From positions 62,001-126,000 of the forward strand of contig NZ_JACNYK010000003.1 of assembly GCF_014692505.1 (NCBI RefSeq): a DNA stretch of 64,000 nt, read 5' to 3'. Positions 42,142-51,074 of the stretch are shown here, in pieces; position 1 is the first letter of the stretch; each line of letters starts with the position of its first letter. A program made the translations under genes and the position numbers. Below the pieces are notes generated by a model that was given only the letters and a program-made list of their open reading frames with translations, did no database searches and was not told the origin of the DNA. Source of the DNA: Sphingobacterium arenae (GTDB lineage: Bacteria > Bacteroidota > Bacteroidia > Sphingobacteriales > Sphingobacteriaceae).

Positions 42142-44600
42142 CGTTTTTTTCTGGGAGACTTCCAATTGCTCTGCTGCAGTCTTTGAATACGGCTTGTCAG
42201 ATCTTCGCTTGATAAGGATTGCCGCAAACTATCTACTTTGATAGGAAAGCTCAATGGTGTAAATCCAGTTGCAAATTTATAAATGATTTTGCTATGATGT
42301 ATTCGTTCAAATGCAGCTACTAATCGTGGCTCTTCCAATTGTTGGTTGAATACTTCCGTGTACGCTTGACGCAACAGTAGGTTCTGTGGGTCATGTTCTT
42401 CCAAAACTTGAAAAATAATGCCCGAAGAAGCTTGCAAAGACTTATTGTTTTGTTGCTTTCCGTGTAAGTTTTGAACCACCATACCCGAGATGACAGCAAT
42501 ATCCCGAAACTTCCGCTTCGCCATTTCTGTAGCGTTAATACTGCTGATTACATCTTCCATTAAATGTTCCCGACGGAGGATTTTTTTTAGTTGAGATTCA
42601 TCTAATGCGATTTCTGAATCAGAAAACAATTCGAATCCGTAATCGTTCATTGCCATGGAAAAACTTATTGGAATCAACAGACTAATGCGGTAGGCGATCA
42701 AACTCGCCATGACTTCATGTACCAACCTCCCTTCAAATGGATACATAAAAAGATGATATCCTTCTTTGGTATGGATAGACTCCACCAAAAATTCGTCTTC
42801 TGCTGGAATATGCGAATGTTCACTTTGTCGTGCGACCAAAGGATGTAAGAATTGCAGTTCTTTTTCACGGCTATCGGGATGTCTGGCACGTGCCAGTTTT
42901 TGTCGCAAGAACTGGCTTAAATTAGAACTCAACGGTAAGCGGCCGCCTAACCAACTTGGTGTAAAAGCTCGGCCTGAAGAGCTTCGAACATATGCCGTCA
43001 TCTCTTTCACGCGAATAAGTTCGAGCACGCGGCCAGCTAGAACAAATTTATCACCGCTATGCAATCTCGAAATAAAATATTCCTCCACCATACCGATATA
43101 GCCTCCGGAAAGAAATTTGACCCGCATCATCGCATCGCTTACGATAACGCCCATATTCATGCGATGTAGCATAGCAATGCGTCTTTTCTCCACCACTAAC
43201 ATACCGTCTTCGTTAAGGGTAACTTTATGAAACTCTTCATAATTCTTGCCGATAGCGCCCCCCTGCGTGATGAAAAAGATACACCAGTCCCATTCTTCTT
43301 CGGTTATCTCCTGAAATGCGAATGTGTTTTTGATAACCGGGTAGAGGTCGTTGGCTTGAAAGCCGCCTCCTAAAGCAATGGTAACCAGAAATTGAACCAA
43401 TACGTCAAACGTAAGTACCATCGGATCCCGGTTTTCGATGGTTTGTGTTTTGACAGCCTCTTTTAAGGCGGCCACTTCAATCAATTCTAACGAATGGGTG
43501 GGAACAAAATAGATTTTGGATAGTTCGTGAGGAGAATGCCCGCTACGCCCCGCACGCTGCATAAAGCGCGCGACGCCTTTACTGGAGCCAACTTGTACAA
43601 CGGTATCCACGGGTTTAAAATCTACGCCCAAATCGAGGGAAGAAGTGGCCACAACAGCTTTTAGTCTTCCTTCACTCAAGGCTTCCTCTATCCATTGTCG
43701 GATATGGCTGTCAATAGAACTGTGATGTAACGCAATTTGTCCGGCAAAATCGGGATGTGCTTCCAACAACAGTTGATACCACATCTCACTTTGGCTTCTG
43801 GTATTGGTGAAAACTAATGTTGATTTACTTTCCAAAATAATAGGTACAACCTCCTCGGCTAACTTGCCACCCAAGTGTCCTGCCCAGGGCAGTACTTCCA
43901 CTTCTGTCGGAAAGACAGGAATAATGGCAATCTTCTTTTTCTCACGCGCAACAATTTTTATTTTTTTCTGCGTAGTAGGTATGAGCACCTCCATGGCTTC
44001 GTCTAGATTGCCAATGGTGGCCGTGATGCCCCATATTCGAATATTTTGGTGTTGATGTTTTAGAAATCCTAACGCTAATTCTACCATCACACCACGCTTT
44101 GTTCCAAGTAATTCATGCCATTCGTCTACGGCTACGCATTGCAAAGCGTTGAAGAAACGTTGGCGGCCTTTTTGTGCCAGTAACAAATGCAGGCTTTCGG
44201 GTGTCACCAATAATACATCGGGCATCTGCCGGCTTTGCCGCTGCTTTATCTTGATGTCCGTGTCACCATTCCGCACCTCTACTACCCAGTCCAGACCAAT
44301 CTCATCAATGGCTTCTTGCATGGCACGGGCTAAATCTTTTGCCAATGATCGCAACGGCGTGATCCACAATAATTTTAACCCTTTTTGATAACGGGAAGGG
44401 TTATTCATAAAATCGATCAATACCGCAAGGAAAATGGAGAAGGTTTTCCCAAATCCAGTAGGAGCGACCACCATGCCACTATATCCATTGCTGTATTTCT
44501 TCCATGCTTTTTCCTGAAAGCTAAAAGGTGTATTGCCTTTTTGCCCCATCCAGTCCGTGATAATGGTATAGCCTTCGGTATGTTGTCTGTTGTTTTTCAA
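42138..44600 (-). CDS. Ligase-associated DNA damage response DEXH-box helicase (Lhr-like)
   Basis: An 820-residue superfamily 2 helicase. Walker A is APTGFGKT (46-53), motif II is DEWH (159-162), motif III is GITATIG, and motif VI is QRAGRSGH. It resembles Lhr core proteins and has the C-terminal Lhr-type region. The start is a TTG at 44600 placed one base after the ligase stop. The first internal ATG would remove residues 1-17, including part of the IITDWMGQKG segment that I recall as shared with family members, so TTG is favoured. It overlaps pdeM by four bases. It is expected to unwind DNA intermediates for the operon's ligase and nucleases. Confidence 0.9.
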   Translation of the reverse strand: MKNNRQHTEGYTIITDWMGQKGNTPFSFQEKAWKKYSNGYSGMVVAPTGFGKTFSIFLAVLIDFMNNPSRYQKGLKLLWITPLRSLAKDLARAMQEAIDEIGLDWVVEVRNGDTDIKIKQRQSRQMPDVLLVTPESLHLLLAQKGRQRFFNALQCVAVDEWHELLGTKRGVMVELALGFLKHQHQNIRIWGITATIGNLDEAMEVLIPTTQKKIKIVAREKKKIAIIPVFPTEVEVLPWAGHLGGKLAEEVVPIILESKSTLVFTNTRSQSEMWYQLLLEAHPDFAGQIALHHSSIDSHIRQWIEEALSEGRLKAVVATSSLDLGVDFKPVDTVVQVGSSKGVARFMQRAGRSGHSPHELSKIYFVPTHSLELIEVAALKEAVKTQTIENRDPMVLTFDVLVQFLVTIALGGGFQANDLYPVIKNTFAFQEITEEEWDWCIFFITQGGAIGKNYEEFHKVTLNEDGMLVVEKRRIAMLHRMNMGVIVSDAMMRVKFLSGGYIGMVEEYFISRLHSGDKFVLAGRVLELIRVKEMTAYVRSSSGRAFTPSWLGGRLPLSSNLSQFLRQKLARARHPDSREKELQFLHPLVARQSEHSHIPAEDEFLVESIHTKEGYHLFMYPFEGRLVHEVMASLIAYRISLLIPISFSMAMNDYGFELFSDSEIALDESQLKKILRREHLMEDVISSINATEMAKRKFRDIAVISGMVVQNLHGKQQNNKSLQASSGIIFQVLEEHDPQNLLLRQAYTEVFNQQLEEPRLVAAFERIHHSKIIYKFATGFTPLSFPIKVDSLRQSLSSEDLTSRIQRLQQSNWKSPRKKR

Positions 44601-44601
44601 A

Positions 44602-46182
44602 TCAATGAATCATTTTTTTGATTTCTTCAATATCATCGATATCTGCAGCCGTTTTGTCTGTTCGCCACCGTGCGATTCGAGGGAAACGTAATGCCACGCC
44701 CGATTTATGTCGGTTGCTGAAAGCAATCCCTTCAAAAGCAATTTCAAATACCAGTTCGGGTTTAACGGTTCGCACCGGGCCAAACTTTTCCAGGGCATTT
44801 TTGTTGACAAAACGGCTAACCTCTTTTATTTCCTTGTCTGTTAGTCCGGAATAAGCTTTTGCAATGGTAACTAAATGCTCGCCATCCCGAACAGCAAACG
44901 TGTAATCCGTGTAATAGGCACTTCGTCGCCCGCTTCCCTTTTGGGCATAAATTAAAACAGCATCAATCGTTAACGGATCGATTTTCCATTTCCACCAATC
45001 ACCTTTCTTCCGTCCGGTATGATAAAGAGACCCTTTGTGTTTTAGCATGATGCCTTCACTATTGATGGAACGGGCGTTTTCCCGAATGGCCTGTAACGCT
45101 TTCCAGTCATCAATAGTGATAACCGTAGATAACTGCAAGTGAGGAGAGGGATTAAGAAAGAATAACGATTCCAATTGTTGCCTTCTTTCCAACATACTTT
45201 TGTGTCGCCAATCTTCGTCTTCCCACTCGATGAGGTCGTAGGCGTATACCTGAATAGGAAATTCCTCCAATAACTTTTTGCTAATCGTTTTCCGGTTTAA
45301 TCGTTTCTGTAACGCCGAAAAATTCATCACTTCCTGTTCTTTCACGACCAGGATTTCGCCGTCGATGACAAAATTTCCCTGCCACCGTAGCAAAATATCC
45401 CGTATTTCCGGAAACTGATCAGTAACTAACTCTTCGCCACGTGACCATATAAACACTTCTTCGCCCCGTTTGATAAACTGTCCGCGGATACCGTCCCATT
45501 TGTATTCAATTTGCCAATCTTGCACGTCACCCAGTTCATGCAATTCTTTTTCCAACGGGTAAGCCAAACAAAAAGGGTAGGGCTTGGAAAGCTGTGTATC
45601 CGTATAATAACCCTTTATGAGATTATCAAACGTCACTTCACCCATTTTCCAGTCGCCCATAACACTATGTGCCACTGCACTGGCATCCATCTGATAATGT
45701 TTCGCCAAAGCATTAATAAGTGTTTTGGACGAAACACCTAATCGGAAACTGCCGCCTAATAATTTATTAAAAATAAAGCGTTCGATGGTAGGGAGGTTAT
45801 TCCAAGCTTGCAGGACAAATTCTTTTTTTTCAGCCTCGCTACTGTCTTTCAGTGTGATAATCCTATTCATCCATTCCGTTAACGTTCGATCGATGTAGTG
45901 GCGGGCTTGTGGTAAAACTAACGCAATAGTTTCACCCAAATCGCCTACAGAAGCATAAGATTCTTGGAATAACCATTCGGGAATTGCTGCCACTTCGATC
46001 GCCCATTGTTTCATCAATGCGGTATTGACATTGCGTTTCGGGCGTTTTCCTGTGAAGAGAGCGAGAAACCATAGTTTGTCATCATTATCGGCTTCATGAA
46101 GAAAACGATCGATAGCCTCCAATTTTAAATTGGTTTTGTTAGTGCTATCCAAAGCATTGATTAAGGTGGCAAAGGCTCTCAT
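44602..46182 (-). CDS. ATP-dependent DNA ligase (ligase-associated repair operon type)
   Basis: A 526-residue ligase. The adenylation lysine is K228 in IEYKWDGIRGQ. The nucleotidyltransferase motifs continue with VIDGEILV, EGIMLKHKGS and DWWKWKID, and the C-terminal OB region holds LVFEIAFEGI. The N-terminal 200 residues form a DNA-binding domain like that of larger ATP ligases. This is a second ligase beside the NAD-dependent LigA expected elsewhere. Its start overlaps the exonuclease stop as ATGA, and the helicase follows one base after its stop, so three proteins are translated in a coupled way. Confidence 0.93.
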   Translation of the reverse strand: MRAFATLINALDSTNKTNLKLEAIDRFLHEADNDDKLWFLALFTGKRPKRNVNTALMKQWAIEVAAIPEWLFQESYASVGDLGETIALVLPQARHYIDRTLTEWMNRIITLKDSSEAEKKEFVLQAWNNLPTIERFIFNKLLGGSFRLGVSSKTLINALAKHYQMDASAVAHSVMGDWKMGEVTFDNLIKGYYTDTQLSKPYPFCLAYPLEKELHELGDVQDWQIEYKWDGIRGQFIKRGEEVFIWSRGEELVTDQFPEIRDILLRWQGNFVIDGEILVVKEQEVMNFSALQKRLNRKTISKKLLEEFPIQVYAYDLIEWEDEDWRHKSMLERRQQLESLFFLNPSPHLQLSTVITIDDWKALQAIRENARSINSEGIMLKHKGSLYHTGRKKGDWWKWKIDPLTIDAVLIYAQKGSGRRSAYYTDYTFAVRDGEHLVTIAKAYSGLTDKEIKEVSRFVNKNALEKFGPVRTVKPELVFEIAFEGIAFSNRHKSGVALRFPRIARWRTDKTAADIDDIEEIKKMIH

Positions 46183-47189
46183 AATTTGCTTGCTTCTGTT
46201 TCTTCCATTTCTTCCTCTTCGTTTCCAAATGCTGTCGTCACCTCTTCTGCTAAAATCCCGATTTCATTCAGATATTTGGTAAAAACAGCTGTTTGTCCAT
46301 GTGTTATATATATCTTTTCAGCTTCCGTCGTCTTAATAGCATCCAAAAGCCCGTGCCAATCTGCATGATCACTTATGGCAAAACCTGCATCGGCGCTCCG
46401 CCATCGGCGCGCTCCTCGTACTTGCATCCAACCCGAGCAGATAGCGTTTGCCATATGGGGTATTTTATGGATTATTTTGGAGTCCGCCAAGGCAGGTGGA
46501 ACAATGACAATACCCTTATCTACATGCTTGATATCTTCCTGGAAATTGATAATATGATAGGCCGGGAGTTTAACACCCGCACTTTCATAAGCTTCATTGA
46601 GTTTACCAATGGAATAATGTACATGTAAAGGAGAGATTCCTGCAAGTGCTTTCATGATACGTTGGGCTTTACCCAGCGAATAACCAATAAAAACAGATGT
46701 TTTGCTGTTTGCTTGGTTCTGTAAGACCCAATTTTGCATTTGTTGATTTTGTTGTTCCACCGACAACCAATTATAGATGGGCAATCCGAAAGTGCTTTCG
46801 GATACAAATTCATGGCATTTGATAGGTTCGAAAGGGGTAGACAGACCATCGTTTTGTATTTTATAATCTCCAGAAACAACAGCTACTTTACCTTTATATT
46901 CCATTCTGATTTGAGCAGAACCTACAATATGCCCAGCCGGATGTAACGATACCTTGACGTCATTGATATAAAGCGATTCGTTATAGGAAACACCTTGTAC
47001 AGCAATATCTTTCCCAATACGACTTTTTAATATGGGTACTGTAAAATGATGGCATAAGTACTTTTTCATACCCCAATGTGCGTGATCGGCATGACCATGG
47101 GTTACTACAGCAAAGTCTACCGGTTGCCATGGATCGATGTAGAATTTGCCCGGTATACAATAGATACCTTCCTTTCTAAATAGTAGCAT
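46179..47189 (-). CDS. Ligase-associated DNA damage response exonuclease (MBL fold)
   Basis: A 336-residue metallo-beta-lactamase-fold nuclease. The zinc motif HGHADH is at 31-36, followed by LHPAGHIVGSAQ, VVSGDY, ISDHADW and ITHG, as in the beta-CASP-less SNM1/Pso2-like group. It is the first gene of the four-gene operon exonuclease, ligase, helicase, PdeM, and overlaps the ligase by four bases. It is expected to trim DNA ends before ligation. The C-terminal 20 residues are very acidic. It diverges from the radical-SAM gene across 65 bases. Confidence 0.9.
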   Translation of the reverse strand: MLLFRKEGIYCIPGKFYIDPWQPVDFAVVTHGHADHAHWGMKKYLCHHFTVPILKSRIGKDIAVQGVSYNESLYINDVKVSLHPAGHIVGSAQIRMEYKGKVAVVSGDYKIQNDGLSTPFEPIKCHEFVSESTFGLPIYNWLSVEQQNQQMQNWVLQNQANSKTSVFIGYSLGKAQRIMKALAGISPLHVHYSIGKLNEAYESAGVKLPAYHIINFQEDIKHVDKGIVIVPPALADSKIIHKIPHMANAICSGWMQVRGARRWRSADAGFAISDHADWHGLLDAIKTTEAEKIYITHGQTAVFTKYLNEIGILAEEVTTAFGNEEEEMEETEASKL

Positions 47190-47239
47190 ATTAATAAATA
47201 ACCAATTTTTTGCCGTTATGTTTTGGCTAAAAAAATTAG

Positions 47240-47247
47240 TATTTTTG
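47240..47247 (+). promoter_or_regulatory. -7 element of the radical-SAM/DUF4130 pair
   Basis: TATTTTTG fits TAnnTTTG exactly, with ATG instead of TTG 19 bases upstream. It lies only seven bases before the start codon at 47255, implying a nearly leaderless transcript. Confidence 0.5.
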
Positions 47248-47254
47248 TTTTGTT

Positions 47255-48511
47255 ATGCAGCGGATTGAAGAAAAACTAAAGATATTGGCAGATGCGGCCA
47301 AATACGACGTGAGCTGTAGCTCCAGCGGTAGTACGAGAAAGAATAGGGATGGAATCGGTGATGCTTCGGCATCGGGTATCTGTCATACCTATACCGAAGA
47401 CGGACGTTGTGTTTCCTTGCTAAAGATTCTATTGACCAATCATTGTATCTATGATTGTGCTTTTTGTGTCAGTCGTAAAAGCAACGATGTGAAAAGAGCC
47501 GCCTTTACCGTGGAAGAAGTCGTAGATCTTACGATGAATTTTTATCGGCGAAACTATATTGAAGGACTTTTTCTAAGTTCCGGTATCTTCAAAAATGCGG
47601 ATTTTACGATGGAGCGTATGTTGCGTATTGTGAAAAAGTTGCGACAGGAAGAGCGATATAACGGCTATATTCATCTCAAAACAATTCCCGGTGCGAGTGA
47701 GGAAATGGTTAAGGAAGCCGGGTTATATGTAGATCGAATGAGTATCAACTTGGAATTACCAACCGAAGCCGGACTTAAGTTAGTGGCCCCGGAGAAAGAC
47801 CATGAGTCGGTAAGAAAACCTTTGGCGTTTGTAAATGAACAGATGAAATCTTTTAAGGAAGAAAAGAAACTCATAAAACATACACCGATTTTTGTGCCCG
47901 CCGGTCAAAGTACACAAATGGTGATCGGTGCAACGCCCGAAAATGACTTTGAAATCATGCAGGTTGCCAATGACTTCTATAAGAATTATAATCTGAAACG
48001 AGTCTATTACAGTGGTTATATTCCTATAAATAATGGCAATTCGTTGTTACCCCAAATTGGATCAGCTCCACCTTTGGTTCGTGAAAACCGGCTGTACCAA
48101 ACCGATTGGTTATTGCGTTTCTACGGTTTTCAACTCGACGAAATCTTAAATCCGCAGCATATACATCTGGATCTGGATATAGATCCTAAATTAAGCTGGG
48201 CATTACGTAATCCTCATTTCTTTCCGGTGGATGTGAATGCTGCTGATTTTAATGCCATCATTCGTATACCTGGAATCGGCCGGCAGTCGGCATTAAAGAT
48301 CATACAGGCCCGAAAATTTGGAAGGTTGCATGCCTACCAACTGCAAAAAATTGGTATTGCCTATAATCGGGCAAAATATTTTTTGCGTTGTGCAGACTCT
48401 CCTTTTATGCTGGGGCACCCCAGCATGGAGTATGTTCGAATAGCTATTTTAAACGCCGGTAACCAGAAGAGTCGGCAACAGGTTTCCGCAGGACAATTAA
48501 CGTTATTTTAA
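47255..48511 (+). CDS. Putative DNA modification/repair radical SAM protein
   Basis: A 418-residue radical SAM enzyme. The [4Fe-4S] motif is CIYDCAFC (C64, C68, C71), the CxxxCxxC form. The N-terminus CSSSGSTR and the C-terminal helix-hairpin-helix-like segment GIGRQSALKIIQARKFG match the annotated 'putative DNA modification/repair radical SAM' family, whose members pair with a DUF4130 protein. The DNA-binding hairpin supports action on DNA; the chemical reaction is unknown. The partner gene starts two bases after its stop. The pair diverges from the ligase-associated repair operon. Confidence 0.9.
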   Translation: MQRIEEKLKILADAAKYDVSCSSSGSTRKNRDGIGDASASGICHTYTEDGRCVSLLKILLTNHCIYDCAFCVSRKSNDVKRAAFTVEEVVDLTMNFYRRNYIEGLFLSSGIFKNADFTMERMLRIVKKLRQEERYNGYIHLKTIPGASEEMVKEAGLYVDRMSINLELPTEAGLKLVAPEKDHESVRKPLAFVNEQMKSFKEEKKLIKHTPIFVPAGQSTQMVIGATPENDFEIMQVANDFYKNYNLKRVYYSGYIPINNGNSLLPQIGSAPPLVRENRLYQTDWLLRFYGFQLDEILNPQHIHLDLDIDPKLSWALRNPHFFPVDVNAADFNAIIRIPGIGRQSALKIIQARKFGRLHAYQLQKIGIAYNRAKYFLRCADSPFMLGHPSMEYVRIAILNAGNQKSRQQVSAGQLTLF

Positions 48512-48512
48512 T

Positions 48513-49274
48513 ATGTACTATTTGTTTGACGGAACATATTTGGGTTTTTTATGCTGTGTATTTGAAAGCTTCGAGAGAAAGGAGGCAACTGTTGTTCCGA
48601 TTACGTCTGAGGATCATCAAATAGATCTCTTTAAAGACAGGAGAACCATCGTAACAGATAATGCGAAAGCATTACGTGTCCAGAAGGGGGTGCAGGAACG
48701 TATCGGGAATGCAGAAGCGATGGATTTTTATCGGGCATTTCTTTCGGAAGATCGGAAGGCTTGGCAGGCGTCTTTTTTTATCTTACATCAAATCTTTACC
48801 GGTCGGACAGCTATACGACAACATTATGGCAATGACCATGTGCTATATTTTTCGCAGATACTAAAAAAGGTAAGCCGCGAACGTCATCGTATGAAAGCGT
48901 TTATCCGTTTTAGTAAAAGTTCGGATGGCTTGTTCTTTGCGCTGGTCGAACCGGATTTTAACGTATTGCCTTTAATTTCGGACTTTTTCCGAAAGCGATA
49001 TGCGGATATGCCCTGGCTCATTTATGATATGAAACGAAAGTATGGCTTGCTATTCGATACGCGGCAGGTAGGAGAGGTACAGCTTAGCCCAGAAGAAGTA
49101 CAAGATACCACGATGCCTTCAGTTGCTATTGCAATGGACGAACGTGATGAACTTTTCCAGCGCCTTTGGAAACAATATTATACCAGCACCAATATTGAAG
49201 CACGAAAAAACATGAAGTTACATCTCCAACATGTTCCTAGACGATACTGGAAGTATCTCGTGGAGAAGAAATAA
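48513..49274 (+). CDS. DUF4130 putative DNA repair protein (radical-SAM partner)
   Basis: A 253-residue protein with the family's opening MYYLFDGTYLGFLCCVFESF and closing QHVPRRYWKYLVEK patterns, and KAFIRFSKSSDGLFFALVEP in the middle. It belongs to the annotated TIGR03915/DUF4130 group, linked by fusion or neighbourhood to uracil-DNA-glycosylase-like domains. No UDG motif can be confirmed in this copy. It is translated immediately after the radical-SAM gene, and both probably act as one repair or modification unit. The convergent GH28 gene ends 22 bases downstream with no hairpin between. Confidence 0.86.
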   Translation: MYYLFDGTYLGFLCCVFESFERKEATVVPITSEDHQIDLFKDRRTIVTDNAKALRVQKGVQERIGNAEAMDFYRAFLSEDRKAWQASFFILHQIFTGRTAIRQHYGNDHVLYFSQILKKVSRERHRMKAFIRFSKSSDGLFFALVEPDFNVLPLISDFFRKRYADMPWLIYDMKRKYGLLFDTRQVGEVQLSPEEVQDTTMPSVAIAMDERDELFQRLWKQYYTSTNIEARKNMKLHLQHVPRRYWKYLVEKK

Positions 49275-49296
49275 CGGCTAGTCTACGATAAACGCA

Positions 49297-50664
49297 CTAT
49301 TGCACATGGGATGGTACTTTGACCTCGTCTCCTATAATAAGATTATGAAATACAATGTTTTCGGCATTGGTGAAACTGACCGCTGTCTTGGCCGTATCTA
49401 TCTGAACATTTGAGAAGTATATGTCGCTCACCTTTTTGGTTGGATAGCCTTGAATCACCAAAGCCGCGTTGTGCACTTTGTTACAGCGCAGGCTGTCGAC
49501 AAAAATATTCCGTATATCCGTTTCATGACCTGATCCCTCGCCGTGATAATAGGATGTGATGAAGAAACAATCTTCTACCTCGCCAAATTCGACGTTATTG
49601 ACATAAATGTCACGGATAAAACCGCCCCGGTCGGGGTTTGATTTCAGATAGATACCACGTTTGCAATATCCGCCAAACGTACAATCTTCTACAAAGACAT
49701 TTTGTACCCCGGCCGACATTTCGCTTCCGATGACGACGCCGTGTAAACCTTTAAACCGACAATTACGGATGATAATGTTTTCAGAAGTAATGCCGGTTTT
49801 TCGACCTTCATGGTCTCGACCGGCTTTGATAGCCACATTGTCGTCTGCATTATTAAAATCGATATCTTCAATCAAAATATTCTTCGAATACTCCGGATCG
49901 AATCCATCATTATTTTTATTGAAAGCATCAAACTTGACTCTTCTCGCTGTGATATTTTCTGACTTTAATAAATGGACACACCAAAATGGTGAGTTGGCCA
50001 AGGTAACGTCCTCTATCAAGATGTTTTTACATTCGAAAAACTGTACGAGATGAGGTCTTAAATAGTGTCCGGAGCCAAATATGCGCTCTTCTATTGGTGT
50101 GTCTTCATGGTTCATCTTTCGACTTAGCGTTTGACTTGGTTTTTGCTTTGCATGCCACGTGCTGAAGGTATCTTTTGCGTTTCCATCAATTATACCTTCG
50201 CCAATGATCGCAACATTTTCCGCTTGATAGGCATAAATAAATGGACTGTAATTATACAGAAATGTTCCTTCCCAACTCGTCAATACGGCAGGTAGATAGT
50301 CTTCTGGATTGGAACCAAAAACTAATTTTGCTCCTTTTTGTAAATCGAGTGTAACGTTGCTGATTAAATGTATAGGGCCGTTTACCAGATAGATACCAGG
50401 AGAAACAACAATTCTTCCACCACCTAATGCGTTGCATTTTTGTAGCGCCTTGTCAAAAGCAGGTTTATTATCGGTCAATGAATCACCTAATGCTCCAAAA
50501 TCTTTTATATTAATCAAATTGGTGGAAAGAGAAGGAGCGGTAATGAGGCTTAGAATTTGATCTCGCTTTTGTATCCTTGATTGATTTTCTGTTGCGCTGT
50601 TATTACAGGAAGAAATAATCAGCAAAATTAAGGTGAAAAAAGAAAGATTTTTGAACATAGCCAT
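49297..50664 (-). CDS. Glycoside hydrolase family 28 (polygalacturonase-like) lipoprotein
   Basis: A 455-residue secreted enzyme with a lipobox, LIISSC (C20). It has a right-handed beta-helix, and the N-terminal INIKDFGALGDSLTDNKPAF is the usual pectinase opening. The GH28 catalytic residues are present as NNDGFDP (D253), ADDN (D274, D275) and LHGVVIGSEM (H308), with the substrate lysine in IYLKSNPDRG. The HGVVIGSE variant points to an exo-acting or rhamnogalacturonan-type member. No other pectin gene, SusCD pair or regulator is near, so it is an orphan. A second ATG two codons on (50658) is equally possible as start. Confidence 0.9.
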   Translation of the reverse strand: MAMFKNLSFFTLILLIISSCNNSATENQSRIQKRDQILSLITAPSLSTNLINIKDFGALGDSLTDNKPAFDKALQKCNALGGGRIVVSPGIYLVNGPIHLISNVTLDLQKGAKLVFGSNPEDYLPAVLTSWEGTFLYNYSPFIYAYQAENVAIIGEGIIDGNAKDTFSTWHAKQKPSQTLSRKMNHEDTPIEERIFGSGHYLRPHLVQFFECKNILIEDVTLANSPFWCVHLLKSENITARRVKFDAFNKNNDGFDPEYSKNILIEDIDFNNADDNVAIKAGRDHEGRKTGITSENIIIRNCRFKGLHGVVIGSEMSAGVQNVFVEDCTFGGYCKRGIYLKSNPDRGGFIRDIYVNNVEFGEVEDCFFITSYYHGEGSGHETDIRNIFVDSLRCNKVHNAALVIQGYPTKKVSDIYFSNVQIDTAKTAVSFTNAENIVFHNLIIGDEVKVPSHVQ

Positions 50665-50731
50665 TGGATTTATTTAAAACTGCTAGGCCAAAAATAGCAT
50701 TTCTCATTTGTTTATTGATAAATGGTAGCGG

Positions 50732-50941
50732 TTAAAATTTGTGTCGTTGATTATACATGGTATTTATAAAAAATATAACCCCTCCTAAAAATAGCACCGC
50801 ACCGGTAATAATAATAACCGGTCCAAGAGGATCATGAATATAGATCCAAGCCAACCGCATACATATACCACCGATAAGGATGGCCACACCTGCGAAGATC
50901 AGTTTTTTATTTCTTTTTATAGGATGTCCGTGTCGTTTCAT
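50732..50941 (-). CDS. Small two-helix membrane protein
   Basis: A 69-residue protein starting MKRHGHPIKRNKK, a basic cytosolic end, then two hydrophobic helices (about 14-32 and 39-60) and a short basic tail. No family is recognised. The frame opens 27 bases further upstream, but the basic MKRHGH start gives a better membrane-protein topology. It is probably real because its hydrophobic-basic pattern is coherent, but it has no motif. Confidence 0.5.
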   Translation of the reverse strand: MKRHGHPIKRNKKLIFAGVAILIGGICMRLAWIYIHDPLGPVIIITGAVLFLGGVIFFINTMYNQRHKF

Positions 50942-51074
50942 GTTATAAAAGAACAATACAGAATACAAATTGTTGCTAGATTAATCTTCCATACAGACGG
51001 GGTTTATGAAGTTTTTTTTAAACTTTTAGGAAATCAGGTCGTTTACTACATGTAGGTCTTTATGTTTATAGTGT

